The position numbers were made by a program, and so were the translations under genes. The notes under the pieces were generated by a model that was not told where the DNA came from, searched no databases, and saw only the letters and a list, made by a program, of their open reading frames with translations. Below, piece by piece: positions 47,895-58,882 of a stretch of 64,000 nt of DNA. The first letter of the stretch is position 1. The number at the start of each line of letters is the position of its first letter. This DNA comes from Nonomuraea coxensis DSM 45129 (GTDB taxonomy: Bacteria > Actinomycetota > Actinomycetes > Streptosporangiales > Streptosporangiaceae): assembly GCF_019397265.1 (NCBI RefSeq), contig NZ_CP068985.1:8336001-8400000 (forward strand). Direction: 5' to 3'.

Positions 47895-48268
47895 GATTGC
47901 CTTCCCGGCTCGTGATCGATCGCTCTCGAATGCGGTGGAAATGCGAATCGATAACCCCCGTATGCCGCGTCGTGCACGCTATGGGCACCACACGAAGCGT
48001 GTGCGTCACGGCTGAGCTACGCCAGCAGTTCTACCACCAGCCGTGATCGCCCGCAGGCGCATGAATGCCCATGTGACAGGGGTTTGCAGGTCGGTTACCG
48101 AGTAAAGGGCCGACGTTGAGCGGGAAGACAAAACGGGAAATAGGAGGCTCTTGTTTCCGATATTGCACGGACGGTTGTGAGCGCGCCTGTCAAGTGATAT
48201 GACGCCTTCCCGGCCCGCGAACAATAGGGACGCGAAATGAATTGTCACGGGCCGGGTGACGTGATTTC
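47895..48268. other. Intergenic region without recognisable gene
   Basis: About 370 bases, AT-richer than the surroundings around 48110-48180. It must hold the promoter of the glycine-rich secreted protein. No coding frame, tRNA or structured element is convincing. Confidence 0.45.
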
Positions 48269-48286
48269 CGGTGGCCGCGGCCACCG
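48269..48286 (-). terminator. Palindrome directly after the aminomutase-like gene
   Basis: CGGTGGCCGCGGCCACCG is an 18-bp perfect palindrome one base beyond the stop codon at 48288. It could act as a terminator or as a binding site. Confidence 0.4.
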
Positions 48287-48287
48287 C

Positions 48288-49604
48288 TCAGGAGGGCAGC
48301 AGAGCCCCCGGCGGTTCGAACGGGAAACGCTCCTCGAAGGCCGGCCGCAGGTCGGTCAGCCAGACCGCCTCCGGGTCGTACTTCGCGAAGAACGGCCGCC
48401 CCACGAGCGAAGGGTCGCGGGCCTGGATGAAGTGGAGCACGAAGACCCGCTCCCCCGCGACCTCCGTGACGCCGTCCACGCACACCTTGCCCGGGGTGGC
48501 CGACATCGACGGGCCGCGCACCGTGCGGCACAGGCCGGAGACGGACGCGTACGCGTCACGGAAGATCTCGTACGCGCGGGCCAGCGGCACCGCGAAGTAG
48601 TCCTGCGGCCCGGTGTCGCGCTCGACGAACAGGTAGTAGGGGATCATCCCCATGCGGAGCTGCCGCCGCCACATCGACGACCAGACCGCCGGGTCGTCGT
48701 TGATGGAGCGGATGAGCGGCGCCTGCGTCCTGATCGTGGCCCCGGTGCCGATGATGCGCTCCACCGCGGCCGACACCTGCGGCGGGTCCAGCTCGCGCGG
48801 ATGCGTGAAGTGGGCCATGAACGCGAGGTTCTTGCCGGCCGCCACCACCCGCTCGAACAGGCGGAGGGTGTCGTCGGCGTCGGGATCGCCGGTGAAGCGC
48901 TGCGGCCAGTAGGCGAGCGACTTGGTGCCGATCCTGATGGATTCGAGCTGCTCCAGCTCCAGCAGCGGTTCGAGGTAGCGCCGGACGACCGGCTCCCCCA
49001 TGATCATCGCGTCGCCCCCGGTGATGAGGACGCTGGTGACCTCGGGGTGCCGGCGGATGTAGCCCACCATCCCGGCGACGTCGTCGGAGGCGAACTTCAG
49101 GTCCGCGTCACCGACGAACTGCGCCCACCGGAAGCAGTACGTGCAGTACGCGTGGCATGTCTGCCCCTGCTTGGGGAAGACCAGCACGGTCTCGGGATAT
49201 TTGTGCTGCATGCCCGGCACCGGCTCGTCGCCGATCCTCGGGACGTTCAGCTCCTTCTGGCCCGCGGGATGCGGGTTGAGCTGCCCGCGCACGCGGTTGG
49301 CCTCGGCCTGGACCTCCGTGTTCGGCGCCTCCGCCTTGAGCAGGTCGGCCAGCCTGGCGACGTCCGCGGCGGGGAGCATGTCCGCCTGCGGGAAGACCAG
49401 CCGGTATATGGGATCGTCGGGCGCGGCCGACCAATCTATGAGTTCGTCCACGACGTAGGCGTTCGTCCGGAACGGCAGGACCGTCGCGACGGCGCGGACC
49501 TTCAGTCGTTCCTCGTCGTCGAGCCCCGCACGCCGCAGGAGCTCGTCGAGATGCTTGGACGTGTACGCCTTGAAGCGCCGGCTGCCGTTTTGTTGCAAGA
49601 TCAC
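48288..49604 (-). CDS. KamA family radical SAM protein (lysine 2,3-aminomutase-like)
   Basis: About 438 residues from the GTG at 49604; the start is uncertain because the frame is open further upstream. The radical SAM cluster is GQTCHAYCTYCFRWAQFVG (CxxxCxxC). Before it, IGDEPVPGMQHKYPETVLVFP matches the KamA entry. After it come SVLITGGDAMIMGEP (GGxP-like SAM site), NLAFMAHFTHPRELDP and IRTQAPLIRSINDDP with the aspartates used for substrate binding. PYYLFVERDTGPQDYFAVPL replaces the YYLYQCD segment of true KamA. Family members interconvert alpha- and beta-lysine or act on other amino acids with PLP. No lysine-degradation partners are adjacent. Confidence 0.85.
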   Translation of the reverse strand: MILQQNGSRRFKAYTSKHLDELLRRAGLDDEERLKVRAVATVLPFRTNAYVVDELIDWSAAPDDPIYRLVFPQADMLPAADVARLADLLKAEAPNTEVQAEANRVRGQLNPHPAGQKELNVPRIGDEPVPGMQHKYPETVLVFPKQGQTCHAYCTYCFRWAQFVGDADLKFASDDVAGMVGYIRRHPEVTSVLITGGDAMIMGEPVVRRYLEPLLELEQLESIRIGTKSLAYWPQRFTGDPDADDTLRLFERVVAAGKNLAFMAHFTHPRELDPPQVSAAVERIIGTGATIRTQAPLIRSINDDPAVWSSMWRRQLRMGMIPYYLFVERDTGPQDYFAVPLARAYEIFRDAYASVSGLCRTVRGPSMSATPGKVCVDGVTEVAGERVFVLHFIQARDPSLVGRPFFAKYDPEAVWLTDLRPAFEERFPFEPPGALLPS

Positions 49605-49744
49605 TAGGCCGTTCCCATCTTTTTTGTTCGATCGGACGTAAACCGAAGGACCTCTTCGCGCGTCTAAGGACCTTAATACCGTGACGTGCGTGCTCGCACC
49701 GCCGGTTCCGCCCGGCTCGAAGTTTTCCTTCAGCTTCACCAACA

Positions 49745-49762
49745 CTCGCGACATATCGCGAG
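49745..49762. promoter_or_regulatory. Palindromic operator in the DUF1707 promoter
   Basis: CTCGCGA at 49745-49751 and TCGCGAG at 49756-49762 are perfect 7-bp inverted arms around CATA. A TAGACT -10 follows at 49770-49775, and transcription would start close to the GTG at 49782. The palindrome therefore covers the -35 region, a good place for a repressor or activator. Confidence 0.6.
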
Positions 49763-49781
49763 AGGGCCTAGACTCGCAGTC

Positions 49782-50339
49782 GTGACCGAAGAATCCGTGA
49801 TACGCGCCTCGGACGCCGACCGCGACAGAGTGGCCGCCGTCCTCAGCGAGGCGCTCGCCACAGGACGACTCACCACCGTCGAGCACGCCGACCGCCTCGA
49901 CCTCGCCTACTCGGCGACCACGATGGGCGAGCTCGTCCCCCTGACGAAGGACCTTCCCGAGGTCACCGCCTCAGGAGTCCCCGCCGCCGTCGAACGGCAG
50001 GTCATCCACTCCACCTTCAGCAAGATCATCAGGCGGGGGCGCTGGGTGGCCTCCCGCCACACCAAGCTCACCGCCCGCTTCGGCGCGCTGATCATCGACC
50101 TGTCGGACGCCGTGCTCCCCGGCCGGGAGATCACCCTGGAGGCCGACGCCTGGTTCAGCAAGATGATCGTCCGCGTCCCCGAGAACGCCCACGTCGTCGA
50201 CGAGGGCGGCTCCGTCTTCGGCAAGCGGCTGGTGACCGGCGGCTCCCAGGCGGACGGGCCGCTCATCCGGGTCACGGGGAGATCGGCGTTCTCCAAGGTC
50301 ATCGTGTCCCGGGCGAAGACCGACTGGAATCTCGGCTGA
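49782..50339 (+). CDS. DUF1707 domain protein
   Basis: 185 residues from the GTG at 49782. Residues 5-58, VIRASDADRDRVAAVLSEALATGRLTTVEHADRLDLAYSATTMGELVPLTKDLP, are the DUF1707 (SHOCT-like) domain. The second half (ITLEADAWFSKMIVRVPENAHVVDEGGSVFGKRLVTGG...SAFSKVIV) is a beta-rich DUF2154/LiaF-like domain. There is no membrane segment. Such proteins are common in actinomycetes and poorly understood, and may sense or regulate envelope state. It is probably leaderless. Confidence 0.88.
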   Translation: MTEESVIRASDADRDRVAAVLSEALATGRLTTVEHADRLDLAYSATTMGELVPLTKDLPEVTASGVPAAVERQVIHSTFSKIIRRGRWVASRHTKLTARFGALIIDLSDAVLPGREITLEADAWFSKMIVRVPENAHVVDEGGSVFGKRLVTGGSQADGPLIRVTGRSAFSKVIVSRAKTDWNLG

Positions 50340-50481
50340 AGGACTGCGACCGGCGACGCGGGGAACCAGAACTCTTACCCGCCGGTTAACCTGGCAGCAG
50401 CCTCGCCCTCGATGCGGACATACCGAGCCCGCGCACCGGCCACGCCGCTGACGGCGGGCGAGATGCCGTACGAGGTGACGA

Positions 50482-51501
50482 TTGTCCGACAGCAGGCCCG
50501 TCGCGCTGGACGCCATGGGCGGCGACCACGCGCCGCACGAGATCGTGGCCGGCGCCGTGCACGCCGTCCGTGAGCGCGGCCTGTCCGTCGTGCTTGTCGG
50601 CTCCCCCCGCGTGCTCTTCGAGGCGCTCGCCGACCACGACGCCACCAGAGAGGTGCCGATCGTCCGCGCCGAGGAGGCCCTCGCCATGGACGAGGGCGCG
50701 CTCGCCAGCCTGCGCCGCCCCCGCTCCAGCATCGCCGTGGCCTGCCACCTCGTCCGCCGCGGCGACGCCTGCGCCGTGGTGTCTGCCGGCTCCACCGCCG
50801 GCGTCGTCGCCACCGGCCGGCTGCGGCTGAAGGCGCAGCAGCACGTGCTGCGCCCGGCCATCGCGGTCCGCCTCCCCACGCTCCCCCGTCCGACCCTGCT
50901 GGTGGACGCCGGCGCCAACGCCGACGCCAAGCCGGAGATGCTCGTGCAGTTCGCCCACCTGGGCGCCGCCTACGCCGAGCTCGCCCACGGCGCCACCGAG
51001 CCCAGGATCGGCCTGCTCACCATCGGCAGCGAGCCCGAGAAGGGCAACAAGCTCGTCAAACGCGCCAACGAACTGCTCCAGAGCTCCCCCGGCCTGCACT
51101 TCGCCGGCAACGTCGAAGGCCACGACCTGCTCACCGGCAAGGTCGACGTGATCACCACCGACGGCTTCACCGGCAACGTCGCTCTCAAGACCATGGAGGG
51201 CGCGGTCCGCTACGCCTTCGCCGAGCTGCGCGCCACCGTCGAGGAGAGCAGGCTCGCCAAGCTCGGCGCCGCCCTGCAGCGCTCCCGCCTGCGCGAGCTG
51301 CGCCACCGCCTCGACGCGGAGGCGTACGGCGGAGCCGTGCTGCTCGGGCTGAACGGCACCGTCGTGATCGCCCACGGCTCGTCCCGCGCCCCGGCGATCA
51401 GCGCGGCCTGTCAGCTGGCCGCTGACATGTCGGCGAACGGGATCGTCAGCCGGATCGGCGACAGAATAGCGACAACACACCGCTCCCACAGACTCTGGTG
51501 A
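50482..51501 (+). CDS. plsX: Phosphate acyltransferase PlsX
   Basis: 339 residues from a TTG start at 50482, supported by GAGGTG 4 nt upstream. RPVALDAMGGDHAPHEIVAGAVHAV is the canonical PlsX N-terminus, with VVSAGSTAGVVATGRLRL and RPAIAVRLPT downstream, then GNVEGHDLLTGKVDVITTDGFTGNVALKTMEG at the active site. It converts acyl-ACP to acyl-phosphate for glycerolipid synthesis. It is unusual in not lying beside rpmF, fabD/fabH or rnc. It precedes the P-type ATPase by 42 nt. Confidence 0.93.
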   Translation: MSDSRPVALDAMGGDHAPHEIVAGAVHAVRERGLSVVLVGSPRVLFEALADHDATREVPIVRAEEALAMDEGALASLRRPRSSIAVACHLVRRGDACAVVSAGSTAGVVATGRLRLKAQQHVLRPAIAVRLPTLPRPTLLVDAGANADAKPEMLVQFAHLGAAYAELAHGATEPRIGLLTIGSEPEKGNKLVKRANELLQSSPGLHFAGNVEGHDLLTGKVDVITTDGFTGNVALKTMEGAVRYAFAELRATVEESRLAKLGAALQRSRLRELRHRLDAEAYGGAVLLGLNGTVVIAHGSSRAPAISAACQLAADMSANGIVSRIGDRIATTHRSHRLW

Positions 51502-51543
51502 ACCCGTAAGGTGTGAGACCGATCCACAGATACAGGGGGTTAT

Positions 51544-53852
51544 GTGGTCGGGCTCACCTTGGACGGGCTCACTGCCGCCCAGGTCGCGGCGGCGAAGCCC
51601 AACGACGTCCCGCGCCGGTCCAGCAGGTCGTTCAGCGCCATCATCAGGGCGAACGTCTTCACCCTGTTCAACCTCGTCATCGGCGTGCTCTGGGCGCTCA
51701 TCCTGATCTTCGGCGAGTGGCAGGACGGCCTGTTCGGCCTGGTCATCGTGGCCAACGCGCTCATCGGCATCGTCCAGGAGCTGCGGGCCAAGCGCACGCT
51801 CGACAAGCTCGCGGTCGTCAACGAGGCCCCCGTCCGGGTGCGCCGCGACGGCGCGGAACGCGAGATCCACCCGCGCGAGATCGTGCTCGGCGACCTCATC
51901 CTGCTCGCCCCCGGCGACCGCCTCCTCGTGGACGGCGACGTGGTGCGCTCCGACGGCCTGGAGGTGGACGAGTCGCTGCTGACCGGCGAGGCCGACCCCG
52001 TCCACAAGAAGCCCGGCGACCACGTGCTGTCGGGCAGCTTCGTGGTGGCCGGCTCCGGCGCGTTCGTGGCCACGAAGGTCGGCACCGACGCCTACGCCGT
52101 GCGGCTCGCCGAGGAGGCCAGCAAGTTCCACCTCGCCCACTCCGAGCTGCGCGAAGGCGTCTCCAACTTCATCAAGTACATCACCTGGCTGGTCATCCCC
52201 ATCGGCGCGCTGCTGATCTACAGCCAGCTCAGCAGCTCCGTCGACTTCGGCACCGCGATCACCGGCGCCGTCGCCGGCATCGTCACCATGATCCCCGAGG
52301 GCCTGGTGCTCATGACCTCGATCGCGTTCGCCGTCGGCGTCGTACGCCTCGGCCGGCGCCGCTGCCTGGTCCAGGAGCTGCCCGCGATCGAGGGCCTCGC
52401 CCGGGTCGACGTGCTCTGCCTGGACAAGACCGGCACCCTCACCGCCGGCGGCATGGAACTCGACGAGGTGCTGCCGCTGCGCCACGACCAGCCCGTCACC
52501 GACGCCCTGACCGCCCTCTGCCACGCCGACCCCCAGCCCAACGCCACCGCCCAGGCCATCCGCGACCGCTACGCCACCCCCGCCGAGGGCTGGACGGCCG
52601 GGGAGAGCGTGCCGTTCTCCTCGGCGCGCAAGTGGAGCGGCACCGACTTCGGCGAACGCGGCGCCTGGGTGCTCGGCGCCCCCGACGTCCTGCTGCACGA
52701 CGGCGACGGCTACGACCGCGCCGCCGCGCTCGCCACCACCGGCGCGCGCGTGCTCGCGCTCTGCCGCGCCGACCGCCTGCCCGACCCCGGCGACGGCGCC
52801 GCCGTGGCGCTGGAGCCCGTCGCGCTCGTCACCCTCAAACAGCGCGTACGCCCCGACGCCGACGAGACCCTGCGCTACTTCGCCAAGCAGGGCGTCACGG
52901 TCAAGGTCATCTCCGGCGACAACCCCGAGGCGGTCGCCGCCATCGCCACCGGCCTCGGCATCCCCGACGGCGACCGCTTCCTCGACGCCCGCACCCTCCC
53001 CGACGACGACCAGCAGAAGCTGGGCGAGCTGCTGGAGGACCACGCCGTCTTCGGCCGGGTCACCCCCCAGCAGAAACGCAAGTTCGTCGCCGCGCTCCAG
53101 GCCCGCGGCCACACCGTGGCCATGACCGGCGACGGCGTCAACGACGTGCTCGCCCTGAAGGACGCCGACCTCGGCATCGCCATGGGCGCGGGCAGCCCCG
53201 CCACCAAGGCCGTCGCCCAGGTGGTGCTGCTCGACAACAAGTTCGCCACCCTCCCCTACGTCGTCGGCGAGGGCCGGCGCGTGCTCGCCAACATCGAACG
53301 CGTCTCCAACCTCTTCCTCACCAAGACCTTCTACGCCATCGTGCTGTCGCTGGCCGTGGGCGTCGCCGGGGTGATGTTCCCGTTCGCCCCCCGCCACTCG
53401 ACCCTGGTCAACGCCCTCACCATCGGCATCCCGGCCTTCTTCCTGGCGCTCGCGCCGACCCTCGAACGCGCCCGCTCCGGATTCGTCCGCCGGGTGCTGC
53501 GCTTCGCGGTGCCCTCAGGCGTGCTGTGCGCGGCCGCGGTGCTGGTGTCGTTCTGGCTGGCCCACAGGGGTGACTCCACGCTCGTCCAGGACCAGACCTC
53601 GGCGGTGATCACGCTCTTCCTCGCCACGTGGTGGGTGCTCGTCCTCATCGCCAGGCCGCTCACCTGGTGGCGGGTGCTGCTCGTCGGGTCCATGGCGGTG
53701 GCGTTCGGGCTCGGGTTGTCGCTGCCGTTCGTACGGGACTTCTTCGCCCTCGAACCCGGCAACCTCGTCAAGGACCTGACCGCCGTCGGCGTCGCCGTCG
53801 TGGCGGCCGTTCTGATCAGCGCCGCGGTCAAGGTCGCCGGTACCCTTAGAAC

Positions 53853-53856
<4 letters not shown>
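51544..53856 (+). CDS. P-type cation ATPase, CtpE-like
   Basis: 770 residues from a GTG, with GGGGG upstream. The actuator motif is LLTGEADPV, the ion-site motif MIPEGLVLMTSIAFAVGVV, the phosphorylation site CLDKTGTLTAGG, the nucleotide domain SARKWSGTDF, and the hinge VAMTGDGVNDVLALKDADLGIAMGAGSPATKAVAQVVLLD. The short N-terminus and the segment VRLGRRRCLVQELPAIEGLARVDVLCLDKTGTLT match mycobacterial CtpE, reported as a calcium importer. There is no N-terminal heavy-metal domain. Its stop overlaps argS by 4 bp (ATGA). Confidence 0.9.
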
Positions 53857-55580
<1,724 letters not shown>

Positions 55581-55683
55581 ACACGCAGTTGGCTCGAAGT
55601 CGCCCGTTCCGTCGTGGGCGCGCCTCCACCGGGTTGGCGCGCCCATACGGTTAGGCTTTACGCGGTCATGAACTGAGGCCGAA

Positions 55684-57036
55684 ATGGGGGAGTTCTCTGC
55701 CTTGAGCACGGACCTGACTGCAAGCCCCCAAGCAGCGACGGAGGTGCATCGCTACGCGGAGGCACTGCTGGCGCACCTCACCGCCGACGGCGCCGCGCCG
55801 CCCGCCGCCCCTGCCGCCTTCCGCGACGTCCCCGGCTACTGGCTGCCCCCGGCCGTCGAGGCCCTGGTCGCCCTCCTGTCCGGCGACGACCCGCTGGAGC
55901 CGCTGAGCCGGGCCGCGAGCCGCGACCAGCAACGCACCGCGCTGTTCCTGTGCCTGGCGCTCGCCGTGTCCGGGCAGGGCAGCCGCATCCACGCCTCCTG
56001 GCTGGGCACCGCCTTCGGCGAGCTGTCCCTCGACCGGCCCGTCACCCACGGCCAGCGCTCGCTCTGGCTGGCCGCCGCGCGCGGCGCGTACGGCCCCGCC
56101 GGCAAGATCTTCGTCCTGCGCAAGCTCGACGCCCTCGCCGTCCAGGAGCACGCCGACGCCGAGCAGTGGATCCAGGCGCTCATCCCCGGCGAGCCCGCGG
56201 TCGTCGTCCCACCCTCGCTGGCCGACTTCCCCGAGATGGCCGAGATCCCCGAACTGGCCCGCCCCGCCATGGCCGCCGACCGGCTGGCCCGGCTGCGCGG
56301 CCGGTGCGCCGAGATCACCTCGGCCCGCAAGGCCGACCACGACGCCCGCGCCCCGCTCGACAGCTCCGCCGCCGGCCCCGCCGCCGACTGGGCCGAGAAC
56401 GAGCCGCCGGCCGTGCTCCGCTCACTCATCGGCTCCGGCGGTCCCGCGGGGCCGATGGCGTCGCTGGTGTCGTACCTGCTGGACGACCTCCGCCCCGGCG
56501 CCGACCCGCGACTGGCGGCGATCGCGCTGCACGTGGCGGCCCCGATCCTGCGGGTCGTGGCCGAGGAGCTGGAGACCGACAGCAGCCTGGAGCCGCCCGA
56601 GACACTCACCGTGCCGATCCTCGGGCACCGCATCCACCTGCGCCCCGAGGGCCCCGACCAGTCCTCGCTGGCCACGGCCGAGCAGTCCATCATCACCGAG
56701 GGCGTCATACCGCGCTCCCGCCCGTGGGCGGCGATCCTGCTGATCGTGGCCGGCGTGGCCTGCCTCGCCGGCGCCGCCCTGACCGCCCCCCTGCTGGCCG
56801 CGGCCGGCGTCGCCATGATCGGCCTGGGCGGCTGGCAGCTCTGGCAGCGCCGCAAACTGGCCGAGGCCGACACCCAATACGTCGCCGGCCAGGTCAGCGA
56901 GCTACGGGAGCTGGCCGAGGGCGCGGTATGGGCGCTGCACGCCTACGCCCGCGAGTCCGACGCCCGCGCCAAGCAGGCCGCCGAGGACGCCAGCGAACTC
57001 TTTCGCCTGATCCGCCGCGGCCCCCGCGCCGCCTGA
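55684..57036 (+). CDS. Membrane protein of unknown function
   Basis: 450 residues with GAGG 5 nt before the ATG. The first 330 residues are soluble and helical, acidic and Ala/Leu rich, with recurring segments such as RTALFLCLALAVSGQGSRIHASWLGTAFGELSLDRPVTHGQRSLWLAAARGAYGPAGKIFVLRKL. Two adjacent hydrophobic helices (about 347-388) follow: PWAAILLIVAGVACLAGAALTAP and LLAAAGVAMIGLGGWQLW. A charged coiled-coil-like tail (KLAEADTQYVAGQVSELRELAEGAVWALHAYARESDARAKQAAEDASELF) ends it. I do not recognise the family. It follows argS by about 100 nt and may be in its operon. Confidence 0.7.
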   Translation: MGEFSALSTDLTASPQAATEVHRYAEALLAHLTADGAAPPAAPAAFRDVPGYWLPPAVEALVALLSGDDPLEPLSRAASRDQQRTALFLCLALAVSGQGSRIHASWLGTAFGELSLDRPVTHGQRSLWLAAARGAYGPAGKIFVLRKLDALAVQEHADAEQWIQALIPGEPAVVVPPSLADFPEMAEIPELARPAMAADRLARLRGRCAEITSARKADHDARAPLDSSAAGPAADWAENEPPAVLRSLIGSGGPAGPMASLVSYLLDDLRPGADPRLAAIALHVAAPILRVVAEELETDSSLEPPETLTVPILGHRIHLRPEGPDQSSLATAEQSIITEGVIPRSRPWAAILLIVAGVACLAGAALTAPLLAAAGVAMIGLGGWQLWQRRKLAEADTQYVAGQVSELRELAEGAVWALHAYARESDARAKQAAEDASELFRLIRRGPRAA

Positions 57037-57375
57037 CCCACCCAAGTCCCAGCTCCACCCCAGGAACCGCCGCCACCCTAGAGGCGTCCTTCCCAGGGGC
57101 CGCCACCCTAGGGGCGCCCATCCAGGGGCCGCCTTGCCCCCAGGGGCGGCCTCAATCCCAGGGACCCCGCTTCACCCTGGGGTTGCCCTCACTCTGGTGC
57201 CGAGTCCACCCCAGAAGCCGCTTCCTGCCGCCGCCGCTCTCACCTCAGGAGCGGCTTCCACCGGGGGCCGACTTGCACCCCAGGAGCCACCTCCGACGGG
57301 CAGACCCCTGCCCGCGGACATTGCTCGGCCGGAGGACGTTCTCCGGCCGCGTCGCCGATTGACCCCCGGCACCAC
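57037..57375. repeat. Degenerate short repeats in a noncoding region
   Basis: Between about 57050 and 57300 the sequence is built from imperfect units of roughly 18-25 bases around CACCCCAGGA or CCCAGGGGCCGCC (for example near 57058, 57092, 57121, 57139, 57160, 57211, 57246 and 57276). No frame looks coding. It is not a CRISPR array: spacing and unit sequence vary too much. Confidence 0.5.
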
Positions 57376-57409
57376 GAACCCGGGCCTGATCCATCAGGCC
57401 CGGGTTCGA
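57376..57409. terminator. Long hairpin terminator between convergent genes
   Basis: CGAACCCGGGCCTGA at 57376-57390 pairs perfectly with TCAGGCCCGGGTTCG at 57395-57409 around a 4-nt loop. It separates the membrane-protein gene from the convergent SepF-like gene. Confidence 0.8.
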
Positions 57410-57515
57410 AAAGCCGGTCGCCGGCCCGTGGCGCCCCCAGCGCCTCGTCACCAGCCAGCCAGCCAGCCCGGTCGCCTCCTTGTCCCGGCAACCGGACTGG
57501 GATCCCACGCACGGC

Positions 57516-57899
57516 TCAGGTGGTCTCGATCTCCACATGCGCCGGGGCAAGCAGGAACACCCGCTCCGCGATACGCTCGATCCGCCCCTCGCATCCGAAG
57601 GCCAGCCCGGCGGCGAAGTCGACCATCCTGGTGGCCTCAGGCAACGCCATGCCGGAAACGTCCATGATCACCGTCTGGCCGTCACGGAAGTGCTGGCCGA
57701 TCAACGGCGCGTCGTTGTACTTGAGCGGCTGGACCATCACGATGCGCGACGAGTCGACGTTCGCGCGCCACCGCCGAGCGGCCCGCTCGGTCGCGGGGAC
57801 ATACTCGTCCTCGTAGTGCTCGTCGTCGTCATAGGCCTCGTCGTAGTGATCGACCCCGCTCAGGCCAAGGTAGCTCACCACCTTGCGCACTGCCCCCAT
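57516..57899 (-). CDS. SepF-like cell division protein
   Basis: 127 residues. A short N-terminal helix (MGAVRKVVSYLGLSG) that may touch the membrane is followed by a very acidic linker (DHYDEAYDDDEHYEDEY). The SepF domain follows: SRIVMVQPLKYNDAPLIGQHFRDGQTVIMDVSGMALPEATRMVDFAAGLAFGCEGRIERIAERVFLLAP. SepF links FtsZ to the membrane at the septum. Actinomycetes have additional short paralogues, and this one lies away from the dcw/ftsZ cluster, so it is probably a paralogue and not the main SepF. Confidence 0.88.
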   Translation of the reverse strand: MGAVRKVVSYLGLSGVDHYDEAYDDDEHYEDEYVPATERAARRWRANVDSSRIVMVQPLKYNDAPLIGQHFRDGQTVIMDVSGMALPEATRMVDFAAGLAFGCEGRIERIAERVFLLAPAHVEIETT

Positions 57900-58028
57900 C
57901 GGCTTGTCCTTTCCTCAGGAACTCACCGTAATCGGCACGTCCCTACACATTGGACGGTAACCGACGATTCCGCATTCGCCACGCGACACGCCCAGCCCTA
58001 ATTCCATTTTGTACGGCTTGCAGCCCGC

Positions 58029-58067
58029 TTGCAGCTCGATATCCGCCCCCCGTATACCATCGCCCAC
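58029..58067 (+). promoter_or_regulatory. Leaderless promoter of the PhzF-family gene
   Basis: TTGCAG at 58029-58034 and TATACC at 58053-58058, separated by 18 bp, with the ATG at 58068 falling where transcription should start. No Shine-Dalgarno site is present. Confidence 0.6.
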
Positions 58068-58832
58068 ATGCGCCTCTACACTGTCGACGCCTTCACCAGC
58101 ACAGCTTTCCAGGGTAATCCCGCCGCCGTCTGCCTGCTGGACTCTCCAGTTACCGACGGTTGGATGCGGAGCGTGGCCGCCGAGATGAACCTCTCGGAGA
58201 CCGCGTTCCTCCACGAGGATTCGCTCCGGTGGTTCACCCCGGCCGTCGAGGTCACGCTGTGTGGTCATGCCACCCTCGCCACGGCTCACGTCCTCTATTC
58301 GACGGGCGCGGCGACGGGCCAGGTGGAATTCCGCACGGCGAGCGGCACGCTCACCGTGAATCGACTCCCAAGCGGGGGGATCACCATGGATTTCCCGGCG
58401 AAGGAGGTGACCCCCGTCACGCTTCCCGCCGGTCTGGAGAAAGCCCTCGGGGCGACCCCGGTGCGCGTCGGGATATCCCAGCTCGACCTGCTGGTGGAGT
58501 TGGAGTCGGAGGAAACGGTGCGCAACCTGACCCCTGACATCGCCGCTCTCGGGTCCGTCGACGCCCGCGGCGTCATCGTCACCGCCCGCGGCACAGAAAC
58601 GGACTTCGTCTCCCGATTCTTCGCGCCGAAAGTTGGTGTCCCGGAGGACCCCGTAACCGGCTCGGCCCACTGCGCGCTCTCCCCTTACTGGTCGGCCCGT
58701 CTCGGGCGCGCTTCACTCGTCGGCGCGCAATTGTCCAAGAGAGGCGGAATCGTCCACGTCACTCATGCCGGAGACCGCGTTCACCTGGCGGGCAACGCCG
58801 TAACCGTGCTGTCCGGCACCCTACACGTCTAG
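58068..58832 (+). CDS. PhzF family epimerase/isomerase-like protein
   Basis: 254 residues. MRLYTVDAFTSTAFQGNPAAVCLLD is the family N-terminus; the catalytic glutamate is in EMNLSETAFL. LRWFTPAVEVTLCGHATLATAHVLY, FVSRFFAPKVGVPEDPVTGSAHCALSPYW and the ending HLAGNAVTVLSGTLHV complete the two half-domains. PhzF converts a dihydro-anthranilate in phenazine synthesis, but most family members outside phenazine clusters have unknown substrates. No other phenazine gene is here. Confidence 0.9.
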   Translation: MRLYTVDAFTSTAFQGNPAAVCLLDSPVTDGWMRSVAAEMNLSETAFLHEDSLRWFTPAVEVTLCGHATLATAHVLYSTGAATGQVEFRTASGTLTVNRLPSGGITMDFPAKEVTPVTLPAGLEKALGATPVRVGISQLDLLVELESEETVRNLTPDIAALGSVDARGVIVTARGTETDFVSRFFAPKVGVPEDPVTGSAHCALSPYWSARLGRASLVGAQLSKRGGIVHVTHAGDRVHLAGNAVTVLSGTLHV

Positions 58833-58882
58833 CGACGCCACCTCACTTTGCGTAATCATTAGAGCGCAGAAAGTGGGGTGCT

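Noticed and set aside
57037..57375. Possible CRISPR array or tandem gene fragments
   Set aside because: Units vary in length and sequence with no fixed spacer size.
58068..58832. A phenazine biosynthesis cluster suggested by the PhzF-family protein
   Set aside because: No other phz genes are present; PhzF homologues are common outside such clusters.
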